Source of the DNA: UBA5336 sp039818165 | GTDB taxonomy: Bacteria; Pseudomonadota; Alphaproteobacteria; Caulobacterales; Hyphomonadaceae | Reading direction: 5' to 3' | Assembly (NCBI GenBank): GCA_039818165.1 | Contig: JBCBUL010000002.1 | Span: 1-64,000 of the forward strand | DNA length: 64,000 nt | In this document: positions 42,839-51,830 of the stretch, piece by piece | Layout of the letters: every line of letters begins with the position of its first letter | How positions within the stretch are numbered: position 1 is the first letter of the stretch | Position numbers and translations under genes: made by a program | The notes under the pieces: model-generated | Told to the model about the DNA's origin: nothing | Databases searched by the model: none | What the model saw: only the letters and a program-made list of their open reading frames with translations

Positions 42839-44125
42839 ATGGCAGAGATCGAACCGCGCCAAGGCTCCGGCCGCTTATCTTTTCCCGCCATCGTGGCGGG
42901 ATTGATGGTGCTATGGCCCATCGTCGCCCTGCTTGGTACGCAAGGGATGACGCCGCTTCTTTCGCTGGTCGCGATCGCGGCTGTGGCCTTTCGGCCGCCA
43001 ATGCCCCGGCCATCTATTCTGCTGATCCTGTTCGTACTGCTCGTAGTGTGGGTCTCGGTCTCAACCCTATGGTCGCCGGCGCGCGAAGGCCCGGTTTTCT
43101 CGGGAAATGTTGCAGACCAGAACTTCGCAATTGAGTTCAGTGCTTTGCGTTTGCTCGGCATAGCGCTGGCCACGTTGGTCTCCATCGCAGCTCTATCGGC
43201 CTCTCGGGGAGACCCAAAGCGCGCCGGGGCCTGGCTAGCAAGTATCTTCGCGGTTCACCTGGTGATGATCCTGATCACGCCGCCGCTGCTCGAGCCCGGG
43301 CTTGCAGTCATGTACGACACCGAGATCGAGGCAAAGCGCGATGGCATGCAGAATGTGCTGCGCTACGCCAACGCCCTCGCGCTCGCCTTGCCCGTTATTC
43401 TGGCGGTGTCATGGACCCGGGGCGGCACCTATCGGATCGCCGGACTGATTGGGGCGCTGGGAGCCACGCTCGTTTTCGCCTTTCTGGGCAGCGCTGCTGC
43501 CATCCTGGCCGTACTTCTGATGTTGGCCTTCATGGGCATCGTGCTGGCCCTGCCAAAGACGGGGTTCCGCGCCATTTTCTCCGGACTGTCTGCAATGGTC
43601 ATGGGCGCCCCGCTGCTTGGCTACGCGGCGCGTCTTGTTGACCAGATGGATATCGCCCTTCCCCTCTCCTTTCAGTCTCGCATCTGGGCCTGGCAAGCCG
43701 TCAGCGAAAAGCTGGTTGAACGCCCCATCACGGGGCATGGGCTGGAAGCGGCGTCCACGTGGCGGGAATCCTATACCACTCGAGCCGATTGGATGGCGGA
43801 AGTGGTCGCCCGCGGGGGATCAGAAGCGGCCTGGTCACGCTATCCGCTTATCCCAAGCCACCCCCACAATATGCCTCTGGAAATCTGGGCGGAAACTGGC
43901 CTGATCGGAGCGGTGCTGATGGCGGGCACGCTTTTCTTCCTCGGTCTGCGCCTGCCCAGCCCACAAGACATGTCGCTGCGCTTGCGACTGGGCACAGCCG
44001 GTCTCACGGGCGCCACACTCGCCATTGCCAGCGTCTCCTACAGCACCTGGAATGAGGCCTTCTGGTCGAGCGTCGTGCTCGTTGCCCTGTCCCTCATCAT
44101 CGTCTCAAGAGCTGAGCGTCCATGA
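42839..44125 (+). CDS. O-antigen ligase / Wzy-like polymerase family protein
   Basis: A 428-residue polytopic membrane protein with about ten to twelve hydrophobic segments and a periplasmic loop near 300-350 containing GHGLEAASTWR and PLIPSHPHNMPLEIWAETGLIG, the HxHN signature of WaaL/Wzy family. These enzymes join polysaccharide or glycan to lipid A or polymerise it. It overlaps the next gene by four bases (ATGA at 44122-44125), so the pair probably builds a surface polysaccharide. Ligase versus polymerase cannot be separated. Confidence 0.8.
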   Translation: MAEIEPRQGSGRLSFPAIVAGLMVLWPIVALLGTQGMTPLLSLVAIAAVAFRPPMPRPSILLILFVLLVVWVSVSTLWSPAREGPVFSGNVADQNFAIEFSALRLLGIALATLVSIAALSASRGDPKRAGAWLASIFAVHLVMILITPPLLEPGLAVMYDTEIEAKRDGMQNVLRYANALALALPVILAVSWTRGGTYRIAGLIGALGATLVFAFLGSAAAILAVLLMLAFMGIVLALPKTGFRAIFSGLSAMVMGAPLLGYAARLVDQMDIALPLSFQSRIWAWQAVSEKLVERPITGHGLEAASTWRESYTTRADWMAEVVARGGSEAAWSRYPLIPSHPHNMPLEIWAETGLIGAVLMAGTLFFLGLRLPSPQDMSLRLRLGTAGLTGATLAIASVSYSTWNEAFWSSVVLVALSLIIVSRAERP

Positions 44126-44934
44126 CCTTGCGCACCACAACTGCGATCGTGGTGAGCTTTCGGACAGGCCCCCGTTTGCGCGATTGTCTCTATGCCCTGA
44201 AATCCGATCCGGAAGTGAGCGGCATTGTGATTGTGGACAATGGCAACCCGGAGCGGGACGCAACCTGGCTACGCGAGACTGTGGCGGAGTGGGACAAGAC
44301 AGAGGCGGTGCTCACGCCCGGTAATGTCGGCTTTGGACGCGGTTGCAATCTGGGCGCAGCGCAGGCGGCCGGGGATGTGTTGCTCTTCATCAATCCCGAC
44401 GCGATGCTGAGGCGCGGCAGCGTCTCCGCCCTGCAAGGTGCACTCAAGGACAAGACCGGCCCATGTCTGGTTGGCGGCAAGATATTCGGGGTGGACGGGA
44501 GAGAGCAGCGCGGTGGGCGCCGACGCGACCTGACCTGGGCCACAGCCCTGGGACTGCGACGCTGGACCCTGGAGCATACACCCGCGCCGACTTCGCCCAT
44601 CCCAATGCCCGTCGTCTCCGGGGCATTCTTCGCCATGCCCAAATCCGATTTCCAGTCTGTCGGTGGCTTTGACGAAGCATATTTTTTGCACGTTGAAGAC
44701 GTCGACCTCTGCCGAACGGTCCGCGCGAAACGTGGGTGTGTGATCTATCAACCGAAGGCCGGTGCACTTCACTTCGGCGCTACGGCTGATGCCCCGGACG
44801 AGAAGGTCGCCAGACACAAGGCCGATAGCCTGTCGATCTACTTCAGAAAGTGGGCGGCCAACCCGCTGGACCAAATGCTCAATACCATCCTGCTGCCCCT
44901 GCTTCGCTGGCATGTGAGACGAAGTGGCGACTAA
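44122..44934 (+). CDS. Family 2 glycosyltransferase (rhamnosyltransferase-like)
   Basis: A 270-residue GT-A glycosyltransferase, with IVVDNGNP, LLFINPDAMLRRG (DxD-like Asp) and HVEDVDLCRTVRAKRG. It transfers a sugar from a nucleotide donor, in keeping with the WbbL/RfbF type of GT2. The ATG overlaps the O-antigen ligase stop codon, so expression is coupled. Its own stop overlaps the opposite HMG-CoA lyase gene stop by four bases (44931-44934). Acceptor and sugar unknown. Confidence 0.87.
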   Translation: MTLRTTTAIVVSFRTGPRLRDCLYALKSDPEVSGIVIVDNGNPERDATWLRETVAEWDKTEAVLTPGNVGFGRGCNLGAAQAAGDVLLFINPDAMLRRGSVSALQGALKDKTGPCLVGGKIFGVDGREQRGGRRRDLTWATALGLRRWTLEHTPAPTSPIPMPVVSGAFFAMPKSDFQSVGGFDEAYFLHVEDVDLCRTVRAKRGCVIYQPKAGALHFGATADAPDEKVARHKADSLSIYFRKWAANPLDQMLNTILLPLLRWHVRRSGD

Positions 44935-45836
44935 CTAGGGAACGCTCCGGCCCGGACGAGGCTGGAACTGATCGAGTGGGCGAGCACCCTTTCCAGCCAC
45001 TGGGCGGTTTCGATCATGGCAGACAGGTCAATCCCGGTTTCGAAGCCTGCACGGTGAAGCATGTAGACGACATCCTCGGTGGCAACATTTCCTGTCGCGG
45101 CGGGCGCAAACGGACATCCCCCGATGCCACCGCAACTGGCATCAATGATGTCTATCCCCGCCTCAACCGCAGCCGCGACGTTCGCAAGGCCCGCCCCGCG
45201 CGTGTCATGGAAATGGGCGCGTAGCTTCAATTCTGGCGCCGCTTCGCGCACAACGGCGAACCGCTCGCGCACATCCCAGGGCGTTGCCACGCCGATTGTG
45301 TCTCCGAGAGCCAATTCGACGGCGCCGGCACGAGCGGCTTTCGCGGAGAGATCTGCCAGGATCGCGGTGCCGATCTCGCCATCATAGGGATCGCCAAAGG
45401 CCACGCTGATTGTCGCCGAAAGCGGGATCCCCGCCTCGTGAACCAGCGGCGCGCATTCAGCCAGTTTGACGGCGCTTTCGGCGGGGCTCATCCCCTGATT
45501 TCTCGCCCCAAATCCTTCTCCAGCCACCAACACGAAATTGATCTCGTCGGCGCGCGAATCGATCGCCCGGCGCACGCCTTTTTCGTTCAGGGCCAGCGCG
45601 ATGTGCTTCGTCGATCGCTCAGGGGCCAGGCCAGCAAACACTTCGGCGCTATCAGCCATTTTCGGTACGGCGCGGGGGCTGACAAAACTGCCGCTCTCCA
45701 TTCGCCTTACGCCTGCGGCCTCGAGCCGGGCGATGAATTCCAGCTTCTGGCCCGTGGTCAGGTTTGCGGGATCATTCTGCAGCCCATCGCGCGGGCCAAC
45801 TTCGACGATTTCTATGGAGCGAGGCATGCTTGTCAT
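44931..45836 (-). CDS. mvaB: Hydroxymethylglutaryl-CoA lyase
   Basis: A 301-residue TIM-barrel enzyme that cleaves HMG-CoA into acetyl-CoA and acetoacetate, last step of leucine breakdown. Seen: VGPRDGLQND near 12-21 with the catalytic Arg and Asp, ALNEKGVRRA, and GGIGGCPFAPAATGNVATED carrying the active-site Cys loop. It is divergent from the CoA-transferase gene, whose likely start lies close to this one. Related isopropylmalate-type enzymes are less likely because of the signature. Confidence 0.9.
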   Translation of the reverse strand: MTSMPRSIEIVEVGPRDGLQNDPANLTTGQKLEFIARLEAAGVRRMESGSFVSPRAVPKMADSAEVFAGLAPERSTKHIALALNEKGVRRAIDSRADEINFVLVAGEGFGARNQGMSPAESAVKLAECAPLVHEAGIPLSATISVAFGDPYDGEIGTAILADLSAKAARAGAVELALGDTIGVATPWDVRERFAVVREAAPELKLRAHFHDTRGAGLANVAAAVEAGIDIIDASCGGIGGCPFAPAATGNVATEDVVYMLHRAGFETGIDLSAMIETAQWLERVLAHSISSSLVRAGAFPS

Positions 45837-45864
45837 GGCTTGTCATATCGCCAATGCTCCCGGA

Positions 45865-47058
45865 ATGACCAGCCCAGACCTTCCGCTTTCCGATCTCAAA
45901 GTCATAGAACTCGGCCAGCTCATCGCCGGTCCGTTCTGCGGGCAGTTGCTGGCGGATTTCGGCGCGGATGTGATCAAGGTCGAGGCGCCCGACAGGCCTG
46001 ACCCGGCGCGCGACTGGGGCGCCGCCAAGAAAGACGACATCGGCCTGATGTGGCCGGTGATCGGGCGGGGGAAGCGCTCCTTGACGCTCAACCTGCGCAT
46101 GGCTGAGGGTCAGGCCTTGCTGAAACAGCTCGCCGCCGAGGCCGACATCCTGGTGGAGAATTTCCGTCCCGGCACCCTTGAGAAATGGGGTCTAGGCCCC
46201 GAAGCGCTGCACGCTATCAACCCCCGCCTCATCATTGTGCGCGTGTCCGGCTATGGCCAGACCGGGCCTGAGGCGCACAAGGCAGGCTATGCCAGCGTGG
46301 GCGAAGCAAAGGCCGGCCTGCGCCATCTCATCGGCGAGCCGGATCGCCCCCCTGCCCGCGCCGGGGTCTCCCTTGGGGATACGATGACCGGAACCTTCGC
46401 GGCGCTGGGCGCGATGATCGCCATTCATGCGCGCAAAACCACGGGCAAAGGTCAGGTCGTCGACGCTGCGATCTATGAAAGCGTCATGGCCTTCATGGAG
46501 GGGCTTATCCCCGAATACGCCCTGGCAGGGCATACGCGCGGTCGCACCGGGGCCATCTTACCCAAAGTTGCCCCATCAAGCGCCTATCCATGCTCAGACG
46601 GCATGGTGATCATCGGCGCCAACCAGGATACGCTGTTCGCCCGCCTTGCAGACATGTGCGGCGCGGACTGGGCCCGTGATCCGCGCTATGCCACCCATGA
46701 TGCACGCGGTGAGAACCAGATAGAACTGGACGACAAGATCGCGGCGTGGACGCGCCAACACACAATGGCCGAGGTGATATCGCTCGCTGACGCGCATTCT
46801 GTCCCGTGTGGGCCGGTGAATACGGCAAAGGACATGTTGGCCGACGCCCATATCGCTGCGCGGGGCGCTATCGCGAAGTTGGCGCATCCCGTTTTGGGCG
46901 ATGTTCCGATGCAGGCCCCCGCGCCAAAGCTCAGCGCAACGCCCGGCAAACTGCGCACCGCCGCCCCGAGCCTCGGCCAACATACCGACGACATTCTCGG
47001 TAAGCTCGGGGTGTCGACAGCAGAGCTTGTCGAACTGCGCCGGAAGGGTGTCATCTAA
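45865..47058 (+). CDS. CaiB/BaiF family CoA-transferase (class III)
   Basis: A 397-residue class III CoA-transferase that moves CoA between an acyl-CoA and an acid. Seen: LKVIELGQLIAGPFCGQLLADFGADVIKVE near 12-40, RGKRSLTLNLR, and the DVLVENFRPGTLEKWGLG-like segment with ADILVENFRPG. The catalytic Asp of the family is likely in the IGEPDRPPARAGVSLGDT region. The start at 45865 (MTSPDLPL) is normal for the family; ATG at 45835 in frame would overlap the divergent HMG-CoA lyase gene. Substrate unknown. Confidence 0.85.
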   Translation: MTSPDLPLSDLKVIELGQLIAGPFCGQLLADFGADVIKVEAPDRPDPARDWGAAKKDDIGLMWPVIGRGKRSLTLNLRMAEGQALLKQLAAEADILVENFRPGTLEKWGLGPEALHAINPRLIIVRVSGYGQTGPEAHKAGYASVGEAKAGLRHLIGEPDRPPARAGVSLGDTMTGTFAALGAMIAIHARKTTGKGQVVDAAIYESVMAFMEGLIPEYALAGHTRGRTGAILPKVAPSSAYPCSDGMVIIGANQDTLFARLADMCGADWARDPRYATHDARGENQIELDDKIAAWTRQHTMAEVISLADAHSVPCGPVNTAKDMLADAHIAARGAIAKLAHPVLGDVPMQAPAPKLSATPGKLRTAAPSLGQHTDDILGKLGVSTAELVELRRKGVI

Positions 47059-47065
47059 CACGATA

Positions 47066-47099
47066 ACTCCCGCAGCACCGACAAGGGCACTGCGGGAGT
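47066..47099. terminator. Bidirectional-type hairpin after the CoA-transferase gene
   Basis: ACTCCCGCAG (47066-47075) and CTGCGGGAGT (47090-47099) form a perfect 10-bp stem with a 14-base loop between two convergent genes. T-runs are lacking on both sides. Confidence 0.5.
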
Positions 47100-47136
47100 C
47101 GCTGTGGAGGCAGCGTTTTAGGGGGACTCTACGCGG

Positions 47137-47673
47137 TTAGAATTTGCGCTTGTAGGCGATGGTGAACGCGTCGGACTCAAGGTCCTCGATGTCGTAACGG
47201 GTATAGTCGACCCGCACGCCGTTCAGATCATCGAACGTGAACTCAGCACCGACACCGTATCCGGCCCCGGTTTCGCTGTCGCTGTCTGAGCCAAGCCCAT
47301 CGGCTTCTGCTTCCAGTTCGGCGTTGACCAGGCCCGCACGGGCAAAAAGCTGAAGTTGCGGCGTGATATTGCCCTGGACGCGGCCATAGGCGCCGATGAG
47401 GTAGTTTAGGCTGACACTTCCATCGATGCCGCCGCCGAGGTCAAAATCCTCATCCTGAATGCCGACGGAGAGTTCACCCTCTGTGGCCAGATTCGGCGTG
47501 AATTCATATCCGCCGTGGGCCGTCAGCGCGCCGAGGTCGATATCGTCAAGGCCGTCAACGCCTGTATCCACGCTGTGGAAGGTGTAGCCAACATCGCCAT
47601 AGAAGCCAGCGCCCTGGGCGGCGGCTGTGCCTGCGACGCCAGCGGCGAGGAGGGAGAGAAGTGCGAGTTTCAT
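47137..47673 (-). CDS. Outer membrane beta-barrel protein
   Basis: A 178-residue exported protein (signal peptide MKLALLSLLAAGVAGTAAA) with alternating beta strands, Gly-rich turns and a C-terminal aromatic residue (FTIAYKRKF), as in small OmpA-like or porin-family eight-strand barrels. The N-terminus after the signal (GAGFYGDVGYTFHSVD) and the periodic Y-D-V pattern support this. The ATG at 47673 has AGAGGAAA upstream; TTG at 47679 is less likely. Role is unknown. Confidence 0.8.
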   Translation of the reverse strand: MKLALLSLLAAGVAGTAAAQGAGFYGDVGYTFHSVDTGVDGLDDIDLGALTAHGGYEFTPNLATEGELSVGIQDEDFDLGGGIDGSVSLNYLIGAYGRVQGNITPQLQLFARAGLVNAELEAEADGLGSDSDSETGAGYGVGAEFTFDDLNGVRVDYTRYDIEDLESDAFTIAYKRKF

Positions 47674-47901
47674 AGTCAATTTCCTCTTGGGACGAGACAG
47701 GTATTTGACCCGCCCGGAGTTTTGGGGCCCCAGCCCGAGGCTTTGCGATAGGTTGGTGTGGTGTCCGCCATCAAATGAAACTCAGGACACGTTTGCGTCC
47801 TGGTTTTCAGTGTCTCTGAAATGCCGCGGTTTGTGAAAAATCCTCAATGCACGCGGCGCTGTAACATCTGGCATTGGCTGGCCAATCCGCTAGAAGACGC
47901 T

Positions 47902-48318
47902 ATGACCCAAGCCTTCACACCGCCCCTGCAAGGCCACGCTCAGGATGAGACGTCGGACCTTCGCCCGAAGTTCAATGCCGACGGCCTGATCGCCGCGATC
48001 GCCCAGGATGCTGATACGGGCGAAGTGCTAATGCTGGCCTGGATGAATGCCGAGGCTTTGCGCGCAAGTCTGGAGACGGGACGCGGCACCTACTGGTCGC
48101 GCTCGCGCAATGCGCTTTGGGTCAAGGGAGAAACGTCCGGCAATACCCAGGACATCGTCGACATCCAGATCGATTGCGACCAGGACGCAGTGCTCCTGAA
48201 AGTGCGCCAGACCGGCGGCGCCTGCCACACGGGGCGGCGATCCTGCTTTTACCGATCCATCACCGCCGATGGCGCAACGCTTTCGCTCTCGTCGGAATCT
48301 GATATGGAAGGCCGTTAA
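47902..48318 (+). CDS. hisI: Phosphoribosyl-AMP cyclohydrolase
   Basis: A 138-residue HisI, third step of histidine synthesis (opens the purine ring of PR-AMP). Seen: MLAWMNAEALRASLETGRGTYWSRSR, LWVKGETSGNTQ, DCDQDAVLLKV and GGACHTGRRSCFYR with the metal-binding Cys and His. It lacks the HisE domain, as in most alphaproteobacteria. I use ATG 47902; the frame is open back to 47821. The other his genes are not in this window. Confidence 0.93.
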   Translation: MTQAFTPPLQGHAQDETSDLRPKFNADGLIAAIAQDADTGEVLMLAWMNAEALRASLETGRGTYWSRSRNALWVKGETSGNTQDIVDIQIDCDQDAVLLKVRQTGGACHTGRRSCFYRSITADGATLSLSSESDMEGR

Positions 48319-48342
48319 TCACATCTCGGGGCCCCGATGTGA
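48319..48342. terminator. Possible hairpin after hisI
   Basis: TCACATC and GATGTGA pair around a GC core (CGGGGCCCCG) directly after the hisI stop codon (TAA at 48316-48318). It has one bulged T/C and no T-run. Confidence 0.35.
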
Positions 48343-48366
48343 CTTGGATGGCGAAGGGAGCTGTCG

Positions 48367-49251
48367 ATGAAACACACACTGCTTTTATCCGGAATTCTAC
48401 TGAGCGTGGCAGCGTGTGGCGGGAGCAGTACCAGCGACACCGATGTAGACACCACACCAGAGCCGGTAACGGACGCGACAGCAGATATCGGGTTAATTGA
48501 CCAGGTCGAGCTCCATGTCCTCGACTGCGGCACCATCGAAATCTCGGATCTGAATGACTTTTCCATTGCGGGCGACTTTGCCGGTGAAACTGACATCAAT
48601 ACCAACACTTGCTGGCTTGTGCGCCATCCCGATGGCGACTTGCTCTGGGATACGGGCTTGCCAGGCATGCTGGCCGGACAACCCGCTTTTGAGCAGGATA
48701 TTTACACCGTGTCGCTGGACACGACTCTAACACAGCAACTCCGCGACCGTGGCATTTCAGCATCTGAAATTGAGTTCGTTTCCATCTCCCACAGCGCCTA
48801 TGATCGCGTTGGACAGGTCGATCAGGTTTCCGGCGCCACATGGCTGGTTCATGAAAATGAATATGCCCACATGTTTCCGGACAATGACGAAAATGGCGAG
48901 ACCGCCACGCAGTTTGCCGCGTTCGCGACGATGAAGTTCGAGATGTTCTCGGAAGAAAAAGACGTCTTTGGGGACGGCTCGGTGATCATCTTTCCCACGC
49001 CCGGCCACACACCGGGCCACACGTCCCTGGAAGTGCATCTTCCTGAATTCGGGCCAGTTTTGCTCACGGGCGACCTGTACCACCGCACCGAAAGTCGCGA
49101 GCTCTCCAGTGTCCCCCGGCTCAACACCGACGAAGCTTTGACTTTGGAATCGATGGCCGCCTTTGAAGCGCGTGCTGAACGACTTGGTGCAAAAGTGGTC
49201 ATTCAGAATGAAATGGACGACATCGCCGCCCTGCCCGACGTGCTCCGCTAG
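48367..49251 (+). CDS. Lipoprotein of the metallo-beta-lactamase fold with altered metal site
   Basis: A 294-residue protein with a lipoprotein signal (VAACGG, Cys17). The fold matches AHL lactonase-like MBL proteins (VRHPDGDLLWDTGLPG at about 86-100 and FPTPGHTPGHTSLEVHL). But the H-x-H-x-D-H motif is degraded: His142, Ala144, Asp146, Arg147 (SHSAYDRVGQVD). A later His and the Asp of LLTGDLY are kept. So metal binding at the first site is likely lost or different and classical lactonase activity is doubtful. Unknown function; an inactive or altered-specificity relative. Confidence 0.75.
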   Translation: MKHTLLLSGILLSVAACGGSSTSDTDVDTTPEPVTDATADIGLIDQVELHVLDCGTIEISDLNDFSIAGDFAGETDINTNTCWLVRHPDGDLLWDTGLPGMLAGQPAFEQDIYTVSLDTTLTQQLRDRGISASEIEFVSISHSAYDRVGQVDQVSGATWLVHENEYAHMFPDNDENGETATQFAAFATMKFEMFSEEKDVFGDGSVIIFPTPGHTPGHTSLEVHLPEFGPVLLTGDLYHRTESRELSSVPRLNTDEALTLESMAAFEARAERLGAKVVIQNEMDDIAALPDVLR

Positions 49252-49365
49252 ATCGCGGCGTCGTTTCTTCAAGTGTAATGAATACAACACACCCCGGCAG
49301 GAACGATGCCGGTTCTCGCAATTGCAACAAAACTATCGCTGAAGTGTCATGCAACGCGCTTAGCG

Positions 49366-49395
49366 GGGAGGCTCACTCGCTGATTGGAGCCTCCC
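49366..49395 (+). promoter_or_regulatory. Inverted repeat over the TonB receptor start region
   Basis: GGGAGGCT (49366-49373) and AGCCTCCC (49388-49395) form an 8-bp stem with a 14-base loop, ending 3 bases before the ATG at 49399. The likely Shine-Dalgarno GGAG (49386-49389) straddles the loop/stem boundary. It could control translation or be a transcription signal; inference only. Confidence 0.35.
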
Positions 49396-49398
49396 ACC

Positions 49399-51720
49399 AT
49401 GTCGCGCAACACCCTGCTGACTGCCGCCTCAGCTTTTGCTGTCCTGTCCACTTTTCCCGCTGCTTATGCCCAGGCCCAGGCCTCCGGCGACGAAGACGCG
49501 CTGGTCCAGAACACCATCACGGTGACGGTCCAGAAGCGTGAACAGTCGCTCCAGGACGTGCCTGTTACGATTTCGGCCCTGACTGGCGAAACCCTGGAAA
49601 ACCTCGGACTGGACGAGTTCGACCAGGTCGCGCGCTTCGTGCCCGGTTTCGAAGTTCAGGAGCAAAGCCCGAACAATCCAGGCTTTGTGATCCGCGGGAT
49701 CACCTCTGACAGCGGCGAAGCCAATATCGAGCCCCGCATCGCCGTGTTCCAGGACGGTGTCTCCATCTCCCGCTCGCGCGGCTCGATTGTGGAACTGTTC
49801 GATATCGAACGTGTCGAAGTCGCCAAGGGCCCACAACCTACCCTGTTCGGGCGCGGCGCGCTCATTGGTGGTGTGAACGTCATCCAGGCCAAGCCTGATT
49901 TTGACGGCTTCTCAGGCAGCGTGACCGGCGGTGTCGGCAACCTCAACGAGGTCTATTTCGACGGCCACATCACCGGGCCGATTATCGAAGACATGCTGGC
50001 GTTCCGCCTGGCCGGTCGCTCGCGCCAACGCGACGGGTTCGTCGAAAGCCTCAACCCGGAGGAAGAAGACTTCAATTCCGAAGACATGCAGGCGATCCGC
50101 GCCTCGCTGGCGTACACCCCGCGTGCAGACCTGCGCCTCGACCTGATCTTCAACTACCAGGAAGACAGCCCGTCTGGCACCAGCTTCAAGTCCGGCGCTT
50201 TCGAACCCGTGCCCGGCGCCTCCACCGATGCCTGGGACCCTGCCTTCCTGAACACGTTTGGAGACTTCCTCGGCGGCAAACCCCTGGGCACGGACCGGGA
50301 AGTGATTTCCACGACCCTGCTCGGCGAATGGGAGATCAATGACGCGTTCACGCTGACATCCATCTTTGGCGCGCGCAGCTTTGAGAGCCTGGAAGTATTT
50401 GACCCGGATGGCTTTGACCTGCCACTTCTGATCTTCGCTGAAGACGCCGAAGGCGATCAGCTGAGCCAGGAATTCCGGATCAATTTCGATGATGGCGGCC
50501 CGCTCAAGGGCTTTGCTGGCATCTCATATTTTAAGGAAGATGGGCGTCAGTTCGTGCCGCTGACCTATGACGAGCGCGCAATCCAGGCGTTCCTGGGTGG
50601 CTTCATCGTTCCACCAAACGCCCCGCCCGTTGAAGCCCTGCCCGGCATCAACCTGAACCCGCTGGCTGGCGGTCTGCCCCTGAAGCCAATCCATAATGAG
50701 TTCTTCGCCAATACCGGCGAGACAGAGGCGATCGACCTGTTTGCGGACGCGACCTATGCCGTGACACCCCAACTGGAGATTACCGGCGGTCTGCGCTTCA
50801 CCCAGGAAGACAAGACGACGGGCATCGAGGTCGGCAACCTGAACGGGCCATCCAACCTGACGTTTGGCGGCATCTTCGTCACAGCGGGAACGGGCTTCGC
50901 CCCGGTTGAGACCCAGGCCGCACGGCTGACAGAAAGCGACAGTTTCGACGGCGTCACGTGGCGTCTGGCCGCGAAGTATGAGCTCAATGACGACTGGAAT
51001 GTCTTCGCCAACACAGCCCGCGGACGCCGCCCGGAAGTGATCACGGCGTCGACGACCAATGCCACCGAGCGTTTCAGCCAGCTGCCCGCCGAAGAGGTCG
51101 ATAGCTACGAGGCTGGCGCGAAGGGATTTGTCTTCGATGGCGACCTCGCCCTCGACGCGTCGGTCTTCTACTATGACTACACCAACTTCCAGACGTCGAT
51201 CATCGATGACAATGGCGTGGTCGTGCCGCTGAATGCGGGCAACGCAACAAGCTACGGTCTCGAAGCCCAGGCCAATTGGAACGTGTCGGACACTGTCCAG
51301 CTCGTGGCGTCTTACGGCTACAACCGCGCACGGTTCGAAGATGAGGTCGACGGCCAGCCCCAGCAGTTTGGCGGAAACAAGCTGCGCCTCTCGCCGGACC
51401 ACACTTTCGCGACCTTTGCCCAGTTCACCTTCGACACTGGTTTTGGCGAGCTACGCCTCATTCCGAACCTCACCTACCAGTCTGAGGTTTTCTTCGACAA
51501 TACCGAGCGCGACCTGATCAGCCAGGATGGCTATGTGCTGGTGAATGTCGACGCGGCCCTTGAGTTCGGCAACGGGCTGGAGCTTCAGGCCTATGTGAAG
51601 AACGCTTTCGACGAGGAGTACCTGATCGATGCGGGCAATACCGGCGATGCCTTCGGAATCCCGACCTTCATCGCAGGCAAGCCCCAGCAATACGGCGTGC
51701 GCCTGAAGAAGGTATTCTAG
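49399..51720 (+). CDS. TonB-dependent outer membrane receptor
   Basis: A 773-residue receptor. Signal peptide 1-24 (ending AYA), a TonB-box-like NTITVTVQKREQSLQDVPVTIS, plug domain with LGLDEFDQVARFVPGFEVQ and FVIRGITSDSGE, then a 22-strand barrel ending VRLKKVF with a C-terminal Phe. This is the TonB family close to iron-siderophore or oligosaccharide receptors of marine alphaproteobacteria; the ligand cannot be read. The internal frame starts at 49399; an ATG five codons earlier is less likely. Ends with a strong terminator. The downstream M20 amidohydrolase may act on the imported compound, but this is speculative. Confidence 0.9.
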   Translation: MSRNTLLTAASAFAVLSTFPAAYAQAQASGDEDALVQNTITVTVQKREQSLQDVPVTISALTGETLENLGLDEFDQVARFVPGFEVQEQSPNNPGFVIRGITSDSGEANIEPRIAVFQDGVSISRSRGSIVELFDIERVEVAKGPQPTLFGRGALIGGVNVIQAKPDFDGFSGSVTGGVGNLNEVYFDGHITGPIIEDMLAFRLAGRSRQRDGFVESLNPEEEDFNSEDMQAIRASLAYTPRADLRLDLIFNYQEDSPSGTSFKSGAFEPVPGASTDAWDPAFLNTFGDFLGGKPLGTDREVISTTLLGEWEINDAFTLTSIFGARSFESLEVFDPDGFDLPLLIFAEDAEGDQLSQEFRINFDDGGPLKGFAGISYFKEDGRQFVPLTYDERAIQAFLGGFIVPPNAPPVEALPGINLNPLAGGLPLKPIHNEFFANTGETEAIDLFADATYAVTPQLEITGGLRFTQEDKTTGIEVGNLNGPSNLTFGGIFVTAGTGFAPVETQAARLTESDSFDGVTWRLAAKYELNDDWNVFANTARGRRPEVITASTTNATERFSQLPAEEVDSYEAGAKGFVFDGDLALDASVFYYDYTNFQTSIIDDNGVVVPLNAGNATSYGLEAQANWNVSDTVQLVASYGYNRARFEDEVDGQPQQFGGNKLRLSPDHTFATFAQFTFDTGFGELRLIPNLTYQSEVFFDNTERDLISQDGYVLVNVDAALEFGNGLELQAYVKNAFDEEYLIDAGNTGDAFGIPTFIAGKPQQYGVRLKKVF

Positions 51721-51738
51721 GCCGTAAAACTCATATCA

Positions 51739-51787
51739 GGGGCGCTGGCGCGGGAACGACCGACCGCCGGCGCCCCTTTTCTTTTTT
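51739..51787 (+). terminator. Strong intrinsic terminator after the TonB receptor
   Basis: GGGGCGCTGGCG (51739-51750) pairs with CGCCGGCGCCCC (51765-51776), 12 bp with one wobble, followed by TTTTCTTTTTT. A textbook intrinsic terminator. Confidence 0.9.
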
Positions 51788-51830
51788 GGCGATGCACGAT
51801 TAGCTCTTCCGACTGATCCGGGAGAAACAC

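Noticed and set aside
50524..51402. Minus-strand open frame of 292 codons inside the TonB receptor
   Set aside because: Shadow of the receptor frame; no motifs and no ribosome site.
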